Shown piece by piece: positions 1 to 8,372 of a stretch of 64,000 nt of DNA; position 1 is the first letter of the stretch, and the number at the start of each line of letters is the position of its first letter. Under the pieces are notes generated by a model, which saw only the letters and a list, made by a program, of their open reading frames with translations, had not been told where the DNA came from and did no database searches. A program made the position numbers and the translations under genes. The DNA is from Candidatus Omnitrophota bacterium (GTDB lineage Bacteria > Omnitrophota > Gorgyraeia > Pluralincolimonadales > Pluralincolimonadaceae): the NCBI GenBank assembly GCA_017992785.1, contig JAGONY010000002.1:18616-82615 (forward strand). Direction: 5' to 3'.

Positions 1-45
1 TGGTAAGCCGTCCTCTTTCATCCATGGCAAAAAGGAGCGGGTCAG

Positions 46-480
46 ATGGTCATTACCGAGGTTAGGGTCTTTCTTAAGGAAGGGCAGGACAAGAAACTAA
101 AAGCATACGCAACAGTGACGTTTGACAACTGTTTTGTGGTGCGGAATATAAAGGTAATAGAAGGGCAGAAGGGGCTGTTCGTAGCGATGCCTTCGAGGAA
201 GATGAAGGAGTCGTGCCCGAAGTGCAGGTTCAAGAACGTCGTTCGTTCAAAATATTGCAATAACTGCGGCGGCAACCTTGAGACGATCGTCCGTCCGGCG
301 GCAAAATCACCGGAGGAAGAGGCCTCGGCCCGCCAGTCAGAACATAAAGATATAGCCCATCCGATCACTCTTGAGTTCAGGGAGCTGATCCAGAAGAAAG
401 TCCTGGACGCTTTCGGCGGTGAGAAGAAGAAGGGCCCAGCCCCCGTCAGAGGGGGAGATTACGCAGAAGAAGAGGACTAA
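46..480 (+). CDS. spoVG: SpoVG family protein with inserted zinc ribbon
   Basis: 144 residues. Residues 1-52 match the SpoVG core (VTFDNCFVVRNIKVIEG, then LFVAMPSRK), and the core resumes at residue 102 with DIAHPI. Between them, where ordinary SpoVG (about 85-100 residues) has a short loop, sits about 45 residues carrying C57-x2-C60 and C71-x2-C74, a zinc-ribbon pattern. The tail is charged and ends in an acidic run. SpoVG proteins bind nucleic acid and act as regulators in Firmicutes and spirochaetes. An AAAGGAG ribosome site at 31-37 supports the ATG at 46. As in Bacillus, glmU, prs, rplY and pth follow, here after an inserted tRNA and clpX. The family call is firm; the function of the insertion is unknown. 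Confidence 0.88.
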   Translation: MVITEVRVFLKEGQDKKLKAYATVTFDNCFVVRNIKVIEGQKGLFVAMPSRKMKESCPKCRFKNVVRSKYCNNCGGNLETIVRPAAKSPEEEASARQSEHKDIAHPITLEFRELIQKKVLDAFGGEKKKGPAPVRGGDYAEEED

Positions 481-490
481 TCCCACAGGG

Positions 491-564
491 ATAGACCTTC
501 TCACTCCTCAAGAGAAGGGTCTACCCCACACGGGTGGCCTGCCCGATCCACTTAGGGCAGGGCC
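491..564 (+). other. Two tandem hairpins between spoVG and tRNA-Gln
   Basis: Two GC-rich inverted repeats lie in the 106-base gap. The first pairs AGACCTTCTC (493-502) with GAGAAGGGTCT (512-522), leaving one bulged G. The second pairs GGCCTGCCC (536-544) with GGGCAGGGCC (555-564), also with one bulged G. No T-run follows either, so they are not classic intrinsic terminators. They could act as processing or attenuation structures between the spoVG message and the tRNA; this is inference. Confidence 0.35.
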
Positions 565-586
565 TAACCCATAGTTTGAATTCTTC

Positions 587-660
587 TGCCCGGTAGTGTA
601 AAGGTAGCACACGAGAATTTGGATCTCGGCGTTGAGGTTCGAATCCTCACCGGGCAACCA
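587..660 (+). tRNA. tRNA-Gln (anticodon TTG)
   Basis: A 74-base cloverleaf. The acceptor stem TGCCCGG (587-593) pairs with CCGGGCA (650-656), followed by discriminator A and an encoded CCA (658-660). The anticodon stem CGAGA/TCTCG encloses loop ATTTGGA, giving anticodon TTG, which reads CAA and, by wobble, CAG. The T arm contains GGTTCGAATCC. The clpX start lies 17 bases after the CCA end, so the tRNA and clpX are probably co-transcribed. Confidence 0.96.
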
Positions 661-676
661 GTGCGGGACATATAAT

Positions 677-1918
677 ATGGCAGAAAGATGCTCGTTTTGC
701 GGGAAATCCCGCGAAAAAGTAAAGAAACTTTTCTCCGGGCAGGGCGCGTACATCTGTGAGAGCTGCGTCAAGCTTTGCAGCCAGATACTGTCCAGCGACG
801 AGGAAGAGGAGCTGAAGACCAAGCGTGAGGCGAAGGTCAAGGAGCTCCTGAAGCCCGTGGAGATAAAGCGCCAGCTCGACCAGTACATTATCGGCCAGGA
901 GCGCGCAAAGCGCCAGCTTTCGGTCGCCGTCTACAACCATTACAAGAGGATAATAACGCAGGCCCAGAACCGCGACTTCGAGTTCGAGAAATCGAACGTG
1001 CTGCTTATCGGCCCGACCGGTTCGGGAAAGACGCTGCTGGCAAGGACGCTTGCGAAGGTACTCGATGTGCCGTTCGCGCTCTGCGACGCGACGCCCCTGA
1101 CGGAAGCGGGATACGTCGGAGAGGACGTCGAGAACGTGCTGCTGCGGCTCCTGCAATCGTGCAATTACGACGTGAAACGCGCGCAGTACGGCATTATATA
1201 TATCGACGAGATAGACAAGATAGGCAAGACGCAGGAGAATGTCTCGGTAACGAGGGACGTCTCGGGCGAAGGGGTCCAGCAGGCGCTGCTCAAGATACTT
1301 GAAGGCACGACCGCGAATGTCCCGCCTCAGGGCGGGAGGAAACACCCCCAGCAGGAATATGTCCAGATAGACACGACGAATATACTCTTCATATGTGGCG
1401 GGACGTTCTCGACGCTCGACAAGATAATCGAACGCAGGGCCGGCAAGAAGACGATAGGATTTAATAACCAGGAAGACAGGACGAAGAAGCTCGGCGAGGT
1501 GCTCTCGCAGGTCGAGCCGGAAGACCTGCTGAAGTTCGGCATGATACCCGAGTTCGTCGGGCGTTTCCCGGTCGTCGCGACGCTGAACCCGCTCAACGAG
1601 AAGGACCTTATCGAGGTCCTCGTAAAGCCGCGGAACTCGCTGATCAAGCAATACACGAAATTTTTCGAGATGGAGAACGTGAAGCTTTCGTTCCCGGATG
1701 ATGCGCTTGACGCCATCGCGAAGAAAGCGATGCACAAGGGCACGGGAGCCAGGGCGCTGCGCTCCATCCTCGAGGAGATAATGTTCGAAGTGATGTATGA
1801 TATCCCTTCTCAGAACGAGATTGCGGAGTGCGTCATCACGCCTGAATGCATAACGCGCGGGGTCAAGCCCATACTGATCACCCGCGACGAAGAAAAAGAC
1901 AAGCGTAAGATAGCGTAG
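677..1918 (+). CDS. clpX: ClpX, ATP-dependent unfoldase subunit of ClpXP
   Basis: 413 residues, a normal length. The N-terminal zinc-binding domain has C5, C8, C27 and C30. An AAA+ module follows with Walker A GPTGSGKT near residue 112, the GYVGEDVE pore-loop region and a C-terminal AAA+ lid domain. ClpX unfolds tagged substrates and feeds them to ClpP, but clpP is not in this window. The reading frame stays open upstream into the tRNA to position 632; the start is placed at ATG 677 because the protein there begins with the conserved zinc-domain sequence. No good Shine-Dalgarno precedes it, and a TATAAT string directly abuts the ATG. Confidence 0.96.
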   Translation: MAERCSFCGKSREKVKKLFSGQGAYICESCVKLCSQILSSDEEEELKTKREAKVKELLKPVEIKRQLDQYIIGQERAKRQLSVAVYNHYKRIITQAQNRDFEFEKSNVLLIGPTGSGKTLLARTLAKVLDVPFALCDATPLTEAGYVGEDVENVLLRLLQSCNYDVKRAQYGIIYIDEIDKIGKTQENVSVTRDVSGEGVQQALLKILEGTTANVPPQGGRKHPQQEYVQIDTTNILFICGGTFSTLDKIIERRAGKKTIGFNNQEDRTKKLGEVLSQVEPEDLLKFGMIPEFVGRFPVVATLNPLNEKDLIEVLVKPRNSLIKQYTKFFEMENVKLSFPDDALDAIAKKAMHKGTGARALRSILEEIMFEVMYDIPSQNEIAECVITPECITRGVKPILITRDEEKDKRKIA

Positions 1919-1930
1919 AAGGCGGTTTAA

Positions 1931-3205
1931 TTGAGCGGTTTCGGCTGCATAATCCTTGCCGCCGGCAAGGGCACTCGTTTTTTTTCGGATACCCCGAAAG
2001 TCCTGCATGACCTGCACGGTAAACCCGTCCTGCAGCATGTCCTGGAGACGGCCGAGTCGGCGGGATTCCGCCGCCCGATCGTTGTCGTGGGGCGCGGGGC
2101 AGATGAGCTTTCGCGTTTTTTGAAAAACCGGCGAGCCGTGCCCGTAGTCCAGAAGAGGCAGCTCGGCACCGCCGATGCCGTGAAGTCCGCCGAAAGGCAG
2201 CTTTCGAAGTATGATGATATAGCGGTCCTCTACGGGGATGTCCCGCTCGTGCGCGAAGAGACGCTGAGATCTCTGGTCGCTTCGCATAAGGCGTCGGGCG
2301 CGTCATGCACGGTGCTTACGGTCGATATGGCCGACCCTTCGGGATACGGCAGGATAGTGCGAGGTATCTCGGGCGGCGTCGAGGCCATCGTCGAAGAGAA
2401 AGAGGCGTCCGCGGAAGAGAGGAAGATCCGCGAGATAAACGTCGGGCTATGCTGTTTTGACCGCCGCGATCTTTTTGGCGCAATCAGGAAAATAAGGCGG
2501 TCCAGAGTAAAAAAGGAATATTACCTGACGGACGCCGTGGCAATACTGATATCCTCGGGGAAGCGGGTCAGGGCTTTCAAAACCGGGGACCCCGACGAGT
2601 CGATCGGGATGAATTCGAGGTCTGATTTGGCGAACGCATATTCGATAATGAGCAGGAGGAAGTCAGCGGAGATGAACAAGGGCTCCGTGACCGTGCTCGA
2701 CCCGGCATCCACTTTCATAGCGCCGGACGTAAAGATCGGCAGGGACACGGTGATATATCCTTTCACGGTCATCGAGAAGGGTGTCGTGATAGGCAGGCGC
2801 TGTTCGATAGGCCCGTTCTGCAGGCTCAGGCCAGGCACCGTCATCGAGGACGGTGCGGAGGTAGGCAATTTCGTCGAGATCGTTCGCTCGACCCTGGGGC
2901 CTCGCTCCAAGGCCAAGCACCTGACTTACCTCGGCGATTCCGTCATCGGTAAGGGCGCCAACATAGGTTGCGGGACCATCACGGCGAATTACGACGGCAG
3001 GAAGAAGAGCAAGACGTCCGTGGGGGATAAAGCGTTTATCGGGAGCGGCACGGTACTCGTCGCGCCCGTGAAGATAGGCAGCGGCGCGATAACGGGCGCC
3101 GGAAGCGTCGTGTTAAAGAATAAAAATGTGCCGGCACGCAAGGTCGCGGTAGGGGTACCGGCGAGGATACTGGACAGGTCTAAAAACAAAAAGGGCAAAA
3201 GATGA
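1931..3205 (+). CDS. glmU: Bifunctional GlmU: GlcNAc-1-P uridyltransferase / GlcN-1-P acetyltransferase
   Basis: 424 residues, slightly short of the usual 450-460. It makes UDP-GlcNAc, the precursor of both peptidoglycan and lipid A. The N-terminal nucleotidyltransferase begins with LAAGKGTRF at residues 9-17. The C-terminal half is a left-handed beta-helix of hexapeptide repeats, including KAKHLTYLGD with the acetyltransferase catalytic His (near residue 330) and NIGCGTITANYDG. The start is TTG at 1931, preceded by GAAGGCGG. Its stop overlaps the prs start as ATGA. It supplies substrate for the lpxA, lpxC and lpxD genes downstream. Confidence 0.95.
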   Translation: MSGFGCIILAAGKGTRFFSDTPKVLHDLHGKPVLQHVLETAESAGFRRPIVVVGRGADELSRFLKNRRAVPVVQKRQLGTADAVKSAERQLSKYDDIAVLYGDVPLVREETLRSLVASHKASGASCTVLTVDMADPSGYGRIVRGISGGVEAIVEEKEASAEERKIREINVGLCCFDRRDLFGAIRKIRRSRVKKEYYLTDAVAILISSGKRVRAFKTGDPDESIGMNSRSDLANAYSIMSRRKSAEMNKGSVTVLDPASTFIAPDVKIGRDTVIYPFTVIEKGVVIGRRCSIGPFCRLRPGTVIEDGAEVGNFVEIVRSTLGPRSKAKHLTYLGDSVIGKGANIGCGTITANYDGRKKSKTSVGDKAFIGSGTVLVAPVKIGSGAITGAGSVVLKNKNVPARKVAVGVPARILDRSKNKKGKR

Positions 3206-4158
3206 AGATAAACGGTAACCTGCTTATTTTTTCCGGGAATGCGAACCCCGCGCTCGCCAAGAGGATATGCGCCCACCTGAAGGTCCGCCTCGGCAACGCT
3301 TCCATCGACAAGTTCAACGATGGCGAGATAAGGGTGCGCGTCGACGAGGATGTCAGGGGAAAGGACGTGTTCATCATACAGCCGACATGCTTACCCGGCA
3401 ACGACAACCTCATGGAGCTCCTTATACTCATTGACGCGGTCAAGCGTTCTTCCGCGCGCCGCATCACGGCCGTCATGCCGTATTACGGCTACAGCAGGCA
3501 GGACAGGAAAGACCGCCCGCGCGTCCCGATAACCGCGAAACTCGTAGCGAACCTCATAACGGTCGCCGGCGCTAACAGGGTTCTCACGATGGACCTGCAT
3601 GCCGGGCAGATACAGGGATTTTTCGATATACCGCTCGATAACCTTTTCGCGGTAAACACGTTCATGCGGTATTTCGAGAAGAAGCATCTTCCCGACCTCG
3701 TCGTCGTCTCGCCGGATGTCGGAAGCATAAAGATGGCGCGCGCGTACGCGAAGAAATTCAAGTCGGGGCTGGCCGTCGTAGACAAGAGGCGCATAAACGA
3801 CAAGCAGGCCGAGGTGATGAACATAATGGGCGAGGTCAAGGGCAAGAACGTCTGCCTCGTAGACGACCTCGTGGCGACAGCCGGTACGCTCGTCGAAGCC
3901 GTAGTGGCGCTGAAGAAAGCGGGAGCGAAGAAGGTCTTTGCCGCGGCCACGCATGCGGTCCTGTCGGGCCCGGCCATAGAGAGGATACAGGATTCCGAGC
4001 TCGAGGAGCTCATAGTGACGGACACTATCCCGATTCCGAGGGAGAAGATGATACCGCAGATAAAGATATTGTCGGTAGGCCCCCTGCTGGGGCAGGCGAT
4101 AGCGAGGATACACAAAGAGCAATCGATCAGCATACTGTTCGATAAGGTCTACCAATAA
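3202..4158 (+). CDS. prs: Ribose-phosphate pyrophosphokinase
   Basis: 318 residues, full length. It makes PRPP from ribose-5-phosphate and ATP for nucleotide, His, Trp and NAD synthesis. Visible motifs: FNDGEIRV near the N-terminus, YYGYSRQDRK in the flexible loop, MDLHAGQIQGFFDIP, and the PRPP-binding signature VCLVDDLVATAGTL. The start overlaps the glmU stop by four bases, indicating translational coupling. The glmU-prs-rplY-pth order matches that of Bacillus. Confidence 0.97.
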   Translation: MKINGNLLIFSGNANPALAKRICAHLKVRLGNASIDKFNDGEIRVRVDEDVRGKDVFIIQPTCLPGNDNLMELLILIDAVKRSSARRITAVMPYYGYSRQDRKDRPRVPITAKLVANLITVAGANRVLTMDLHAGQIQGFFDIPLDNLFAVNTFMRYFEKKHLPDLVVVSPDVGSIKMARAYAKKFKSGLAVVDKRRINDKQAEVMNIMGEVKGKNVCLVDDLVATAGTLVEAVVALKKAGAKKVFAAATHAVLSGPAIERIQDSELEELIVTDTIPIPREKMIPQIKILSVGPLLGQAIARIHKEQSISILFDKVYQ

Positions 4159-4182
4159 AAGGGAAGAAAGGAAAAAACGGAG

Positions 4183-4890
4183 ATGGAACAGGTAAAACTG
4201 GAAGTCAAAGCAAGGAAAGAGACGGGCAAAGAGGCCGCTAAGCGCGAGCGCGAAAAGGGCATCATACCCGCCGTCGTTTACAGGAAGGGCGAGAACGCGA
4301 TGCCGCTCTACCTGGAAAGGAAGGCGATGGAGATCGCGCTGCATACGTCGGCCGGAGAGAACGCGCTCATCAATCTCAAGATAGAGGGCGACGATAAGGC
4401 GAAGGCGAAGACCTGTATAATAAAAGAGATACAGCACGACCCTCTCAGCGGCAATATCCTGCATGTGGATTTCAACGAGATATCGCTTACCGAGGAGATA
4501 AAGATCGACGTACCGCTTACGGCCAAGGGCGAAGCCATCGGCGTCAAGCAGGACGGCGGCGTGCTCGAGCATCTGCTCTGGGAGATACAGGTCGAGTGCT
4601 TGCCTACTGATATCCCGCAGAAACTCGAGGTCGATGTCAGCAACCTCAAGATCGGCGATGCCTTGTTCATCAAGGACATAGCCGCGCCTAAGGGAGTCAA
4701 GATACTCAACGACCCGGATGTCAGGATATTCGCGGTCGAGAAGCCGATAGAGATCAAGCCCGAGGAGGCGGCTGCCGCGGAGGAGACGGCTCCGGCGGAA
4801 CCCGAAGTGACGAAGCAGAAGAAGCCCGAGGAGATAGCCGCGGAGGATGAGGCCAAGGCCTCAGCCAAGGCCAAGGAGAAGAAGGAATAA
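4183..4890 (+). CDS. rplY: 50S ribosomal protein L25, CTC/TL5 type
   Basis: 235 residues. It has the N-terminal L25 5S-rRNA-binding domain (RKETGKEAAKREREKGIIPAVVY) and the longer C-terminal beta domain typical of the CTC/TL5 form, ending in a Glu/Ala/Lys-rich tail from about residue 190. CTC-type L25 is a general-stress-linked ribosomal protein in Bacillus and also lies between prs and pth there. The ATG follows an AGGAAAAAACGGAG stretch that serves as ribosome site. Confidence 0.93.
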   Translation: MEQVKLEVKARKETGKEAAKREREKGIIPAVVYRKGENAMPLYLERKAMEIALHTSAGENALINLKIEGDDKAKAKTCIIKEIQHDPLSGNILHVDFNEISLTEEIKIDVPLTAKGEAIGVKQDGGVLEHLLWEIQVECLPTDIPQKLEVDVSNLKIGDALFIKDIAAPKGVKILNDPDVRIFAVEKPIEIKPEEAAAAEETAPAEPEVTKQKKPEEIAAEDEAKASAKAKEKKE

Positions 4891-4899
4891 CGGCGCCCG

Positions 4900-5472
4900 A
4901 TGAAACTGATCGTCGGCCTGGGAAACCCGGGAACGAAGTACGAAAGGACTCGGCACAACGTCGGATTCATGGTGGCTTCGGCGCTGGCCGATAAGCACGG
5001 CATAAGGTTAAGCTCTAAAGCGTACGATTCGCTCGTTGGAAAAGGGAAGTTATGCGGAGAGGAAGTCGCGATCGCGTTGCCCCAGACATATATGAACAGG
5101 TCGGGTCAGGCGGTGACATCGCTCTCCTCGCGCAGGAAGACGGGGCCCGCGGATATACTCGTCATCTGCGACGACGTTAACCTGGAACTTGGGATAATAA
5201 GGATCAGGGACGGCGGCTCTGCGGGCGGGCACAACGGCTTAGCCTCTATAATAGAGCACCTCGGCAGCTGCGATTTCGCGCGCCTGAGGATAGGCATAAG
5301 CCGCAGGGGAGGCCCCGCGTTAAGCGGTTACGTCCTCTCGCCCTTTACAAAAAGTGAGATTGAAACGCTCGGATGCACCATAGAAAAAGCAGTAGAATGC
5401 TGCGAGACATGGGCCAGGGACGGCGCCGAACGCGCCGCGAACTTGTTCAACGCTAAGAATAGAAAGGAATGA
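4900..5472 (+). CDS. pth: Peptidyl-tRNA hydrolase
   Basis: 190 residues, normal for the family. It releases tRNA from peptidyl-tRNA dropped off ribosomes. Seen: the start LIVGLGNPGTKYERTRHNVGF, with the catalytic His in the TRHNVG segment, the PQTYMNRSG motif, and GGSAGGHNGLASI. The gene begins 9 bases after rplY and ends just upstream of rpsF, with 3 bases between its stop and the preferred rpsF start. Confidence 0.96.
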   Translation: MKLIVGLGNPGTKYERTRHNVGFMVASALADKHGIRLSSKAYDSLVGKGKLCGEEVAIALPQTYMNRSGQAVTSLSSRRKTGPADILVICDDVNLELGIIRIRDGGSAGGHNGLASIIEHLGSCDFARLRIGISRRGGPALSGYVLSPFTKSEIETLGCTIEKAVECCETWARDGAERAANLFNAKNRKE

Positions 5473-5474
5473 AG

Positions 5475-5765
5475 ATGAAGAAATACGAAGGGCTGTTCAT
5501 ACTGAAACCGAACCTGACCGACGATGAGTACGGGAAACTTACGGCCTCTATACTTGATGTCATAACCAAGAACGGCGGCAAGGTGGACGCTAAGGAGGAC
5601 CTCGGAACGCGCGACCTCGCGTACATGATAAAGAAGGACAAGAAAGGCCGCTACCTTCTCGTGTATTTCACCGCCGAGACGTCTTCTATCACGGCGATGG
5701 AAAGGTTGTACAAGATAAACGAGTTGATACTCAGGGCTGTGATCTTCATCCACGAAGCCGCATAG
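5475..5765 (+). CDS. rpsF: 30S ribosomal protein S6
   Basis: 96 residues from the preferred ATG at 5475. An ATG two codons earlier (5469) overlaps the pth stop but lies only a base or two from the GAAAGGA ribosome site at 5462-5468; 5475 has normal spacing. The sequence KYEGLFILKPNLTDDE and the later LYKINELILRAVI are typical of S6. S6 pairs with S18 in the small-subunit platform. Here rpsF, ssb, rpsR and rplI run consecutively, a very widespread order. Confidence 0.95.
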   Translation: MKKYEGLFILKPNLTDDEYGKLTASILDVITKNGGKVDAKEDLGTRDLAYMIKKDKKGRYLLVYFTAETSSITAMERLYKINELILRAVIFIHEAA

Positions 5766-5776
5766 GAGGGCAGGCG

Positions 5777-6196
5777 ATGGCTAGCCTAAACAAGGTATTT
5801 CTGATAGGGAACCTCACGCGTGACCCGGAGCTCAGGTATATACCGAGCGGCAGCGCGGTGACGACGTTCACGATAGCGGTGAACAGGGTATATACGCAGC
5901 AGGGAGAGAAGAAGGAAGAAGTATCGTATATAAAGGTGGTCGTCTGGGCTAAGATGGCCGAATCGTGCGGGGAATACCTTTCGAAGGGAAGCCCCGTTTT
6001 TGTGGAGGGAAGGATACAGAGCAGGAGCTGGGAGACCCCGCAGGGCGAAAAACGTTCCGCTACGGAGGTCATCGCCGAACGGGTCCAGTTCCTAGGCAGG
6101 GGCAAAGGCAGCAAGCAGGAACAGGGCGCCGCCCCCGATGCCGAATCCCCGGACGCCCAGCCCGGCGGTTCACAGGGAGAGGATGTCCCGTTCTAA
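5777..6196 (+). CDS. ssb: Single-stranded DNA-binding protein
   Basis: 139 residues. The OB fold starts with SLNKVFLIGNLTRDPELRY and covers about residues 1-105. A disordered Gly/Gln/Pro-rich linker follows, and the protein ends in the acidic tip EDVPF that binds partner proteins in known SSBs. It protects ssDNA in replication and repair. It sits between rpsF and rpsR as in many bacteria, with GGAGGGCAGGCG upstream of the ATG. Confidence 0.96.
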   Translation: MASLNKVFLIGNLTRDPELRYIPSGSAVTTFTIAVNRVYTQQGEKKEEVSYIKVVVWAKMAESCGEYLSKGSPVFVEGRIQSRSWETPQGEKRSATEVIAERVQFLGRGKGSKQEQGAAPDAESPDAQPGGSQGEDVPF

Positions 6197-6238
6197 CAGT
6201 CGCAATATAAAGACCAAAGAGGAGAAGACAGAAACGAA

Positions 6239-6469
6239 ATGGAAAGAAGAGAGAGAAGGGTATTCAGAAAAAAGGTCTGCAAGTTCTGCAGCGAGAAGAT
6301 CAACTCGATAGATTACAAGGACATTATGAAGCTGTCCAAGTTCATTACCGAGCGCGGCAAGATCATACCGTCGAGGATCTCGGGGAACTGCGCGAAGCAC
6401 CAGCGCATGATGGCCAGGGCGATCAAAAAGGCGCGCCTTGCGGCTTTCATTCCCTACACATCTGTCTAA
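6239..6469 (+). CDS. rpsR: 30S ribosomal protein S18
   Basis: 76 residues, normal length. The basic N-terminus ([16 protein letters not shown]) contains a CxxC pair, and the protein has the conserved [19 protein letters not shown] and SGNCAKHQR segments. The extra cysteines suggest a zinc-coordinating variant of S18, which is inference. S18 binds the platform with S6. An AAAGAGGAGAA ribosome site precedes the ATG. Confidence 0.96.
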   Translation: MERRERRVFRKKVCKFCSEKINSIDYKDIMKLSKFITERGKIIPSRISGNCAKHQRMMARAIKKARLAAFIPYTSV

Positions 6470-6499
6470 CGGTCTACGTCAAATCGAGGGGGTCATGCG

Positions 6500-6949
6500 A
6501 TGTCTATAAAAGTCATACTATTGAAGGATGTCGATGGTCTCGGCAAGTCGGGAGATCTGGTCTCAGCAAGCGATGGGCACGCGAGGAATTTCCTTTTACC
6601 GCGCAAGCTGGCCCTCCCGGCGACCGAGCAGAACATAAAGATAGCTGAAGCGAACAGGAAGCAGAGGGCGGAAGCCCTTGAGAAGGAGAGGCAGGAAGCG
6701 TTGAAGCTCGCGGATGCGATATCGAAAGCGTCGGTCACGATCGCGATGGAAGCGGGCAAGGACGACAAGCTCTTCGGGTCCGTAACGGGCGCCGATATAC
6801 AGAAAGCGCTCGAGTCAGAGGGCATCACCGTAGACAAGAAGAAGATAGACCTGAAGGAACATATAACGCAGACAGGCATATTCCAGGTGCCCGTAAAACT
6901 GCACCCGGAGATAAACGCGTCGCTGAAGCTTTGGGTGGTCAAAAAGTAA
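6500..6949 (+). CDS. rplI: 50S ribosomal protein L9
   Basis: 149 residues. The N-terminal rRNA-binding domain shows IKVILLKDVDGLGKSGD and GHARNFLLPRKLA. A long charged connecting helix follows (about residues 45-75), then the C-terminal domain with KLFGSVTGADI. The stop codon is directly followed, with no gap, by the dnaB ATG, indicating coupled translation. Confidence 0.97.
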   Translation: MSIKVILLKDVDGLGKSGDLVSASDGHARNFLLPRKLALPATEQNIKIAEANRKQRAEALEKERQEALKLADAISKASVTIAMEAGKDDKLFGSVTGADIQKALESEGITVDKKKIDLKEHITQTGIFQVPVKLHPEINASLKLWVVKK

Positions 6950-8308
6950 ATGGCCAACAAGGAAGGCAAGGACATATCGCTGGAGAAGCTGCCGCCTCAG
7001 AACCTCGAGGCCGAGATGGCCGTCCTCTGCTCTATGCTCATAGAGGAAGAGGCGATCTCCCACGCTTTCGAGATACTGTCCGAGGATGCCTTCTATAAGC
7101 AGGCCCACCGGCTCATATTCAGGGCGATAGTCAGCCTTTACAGCAACAGCAAGGCGGTCGACCTTGTCACTCTCGTTGAAGAGCTCAAGAAGAAGGGCGA
7201 GCTCGAGGACATCGGCGGCATCAATTACCTGACGACGTTGAGCACCTACGTGCCGACCGCCGCGAACGTGCGCCATTATGCGAAGATCGTCAAGGACAAG
7301 AGCATGCTGCGCAGCCTCATCTCAAGCGCGACGACGATCCTCTCGGAGGCGTACGACGGGCAGGACGAAGCAAGGGAACTGCTCGACAAGGCCGAGCGCA
7401 TGATATTCGAGATATCGTCAAAGAAGATAGAAGGCGGTTTCGTCTCGCTGAAAGAGATAATAAAGGATTCGATAGAGACGATAGATTCGCTCTACCAGCG
7501 CAAGACAAATATAACCGGCCTCGCTACGGGATTCGACGATTTCGACAAGATGACTTCCGGACTGCATGAAGGCGAGCTTGTGGTAGTCGCGGGAAGGCCT
7601 TCGATGGGCAAGAGCGCCCTGGCCTGCTGCATAGCCGAACATGTCGGCATTGCCTTGAAACAGCCGGTGGCAATATTCAGCTTGGAGATGTCGAAAGAAT
7701 CGCTCGCGCAGAGGATGCTCTGTTCGCACGCGAGAGTCGACGCGAGCAGGGTAAGGACAGGTTTCCTTTCGCAGTCCGACTGGCCGCATCTCGTCAATGC
7801 CGCCGGCAAATTCTCGGAAGCGCCTATATTCATAGACGACTCCTCGGCATTGTCCGCCCTGGAATTGCGCGGCAAGGCCAGGAGGCTGAAATCGCAGCAC
7901 GACCTTAAGCTTATCATAGTGGATTACCTCCAGCTGATGGAGAGCCCCTCGATGCGTTCGGAGGGCAGGCAGCAGGAGATAGCGGATATATCGCGTTCGC
8001 TGAAAGCGCTGGCAAAGGAGCTCAATGTCCCGCTGATCGCCGTCAGCCAGCTTTCGCGCAAGCCGGAAGGCAGGGACGACAAGAGGCCGCAGCTGGCCGA
8101 CCTGCGCGAGTCGGGCGCTATCGAGCAGGACGCCGACCTCGTGCTGCTGCTGTTCAGGGAGGAGTTCTATGCGCCCACTGACGAGAACAGGGGCATAGCC
8201 GAACTGATGATAGCGAAACAGCGTAACGGGCCTACGGGGCCCATAAAGCTCGCGTTTATCAAGGAACTGACAAGGTTCGAAAACCTTTCGATCAGGCAGG
8301 AAGCATAG
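6950..8308 (+). CDS. dnaB: Replicative DNA helicase DnaB
   Basis: 452 residues. The N-terminal DnaB domain (PPQNLEAEMAVLCSM) is followed by a RecA-like ATPase with Walker A GRPSMGKSALA, Walker B LIIVDYLQLM, and the conserved GAIEQDADLVLLLFR. It unwinds DNA at the replication fork. It starts on the base after the rplI stop and lacks its own clear ribosome site. No intein interrupts it. Confidence 0.97.
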   Translation: MANKEGKDISLEKLPPQNLEAEMAVLCSMLIEEEAISHAFEILSEDAFYKQAHRLIFRAIVSLYSNSKAVDLVTLVEELKKKGELEDIGGINYLTTLSTYVPTAANVRHYAKIVKDKSMLRSLISSATTILSEAYDGQDEARELLDKAERMIFEISSKKIEGGFVSLKEIIKDSIETIDSLYQRKTNITGLATGFDDFDKMTSGLHEGELVVVAGRPSMGKSALACCIAEHVGIALKQPVAIFSLEMSKESLAQRMLCSHARVDASRVRTGFLSQSDWPHLVNAAGKFSEAPIFIDDSSALSALELRGKARRLKSQHDLKLIIVDYLQLMESPSMRSEGRQQEIADISRSLKALAKELNVPLIAVSQLSRKPEGRDDKRPQLADLRESGAIEQDADLVLLLFREEFYAPTDENRGIAELMIAKQRNGPTGPIKLAFIKELTRFENLSIRQEA

Positions 8309-8321
8309 CCCGATTATTTGC

Positions 8322-8349
8322 TTTACTTTGCCTTACACGTATGTTAAAT
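8322..8349 (+). promoter_or_regulatory. Candidate promoter for the outer-membrane biogenesis operon
   Basis: TTTACT (8322-8327), a 16-base spacer and TTAAAT (8344-8349) lie in the short gap between dnaB and bamA. Both boxes are imperfect but correctly spaced, and this is the only AT-rich gap before the envelope genes. A start site near 8356 would give bamA a leader of under 20 bases. Confidence 0.4.
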
Positions 8350-8372
8350 TAGACGATTAAATGAGGATTTTT

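Noticed and set aside
1..45. Tail of an upstream gene (for example ispE, common before spoVG)
   Set aside because: Only 45 bases are visible, all frames are short, and none gives a recognisable C-terminus.
632..676. Longer ClpX starting within the tRNA
   Set aside because: The frame is open from 632, but those codons lie inside the tRNA gene and the conserved zinc domain begins at ATG 677.
671..676. TATAAT as a promoter for clpX
   Set aside because: It abuts the ATG, so transcription would start inside the gene and remove the start codon.
647..2287. 546-codon open frame opposite clpX and glmU
   Set aside because: It is an antisense shadow of two well-supported genes, rich in Arg/Leu and without recognisable domains. 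Similar long shadows oppose prs, bamA, lpxD, glnA and the GH94 gene.
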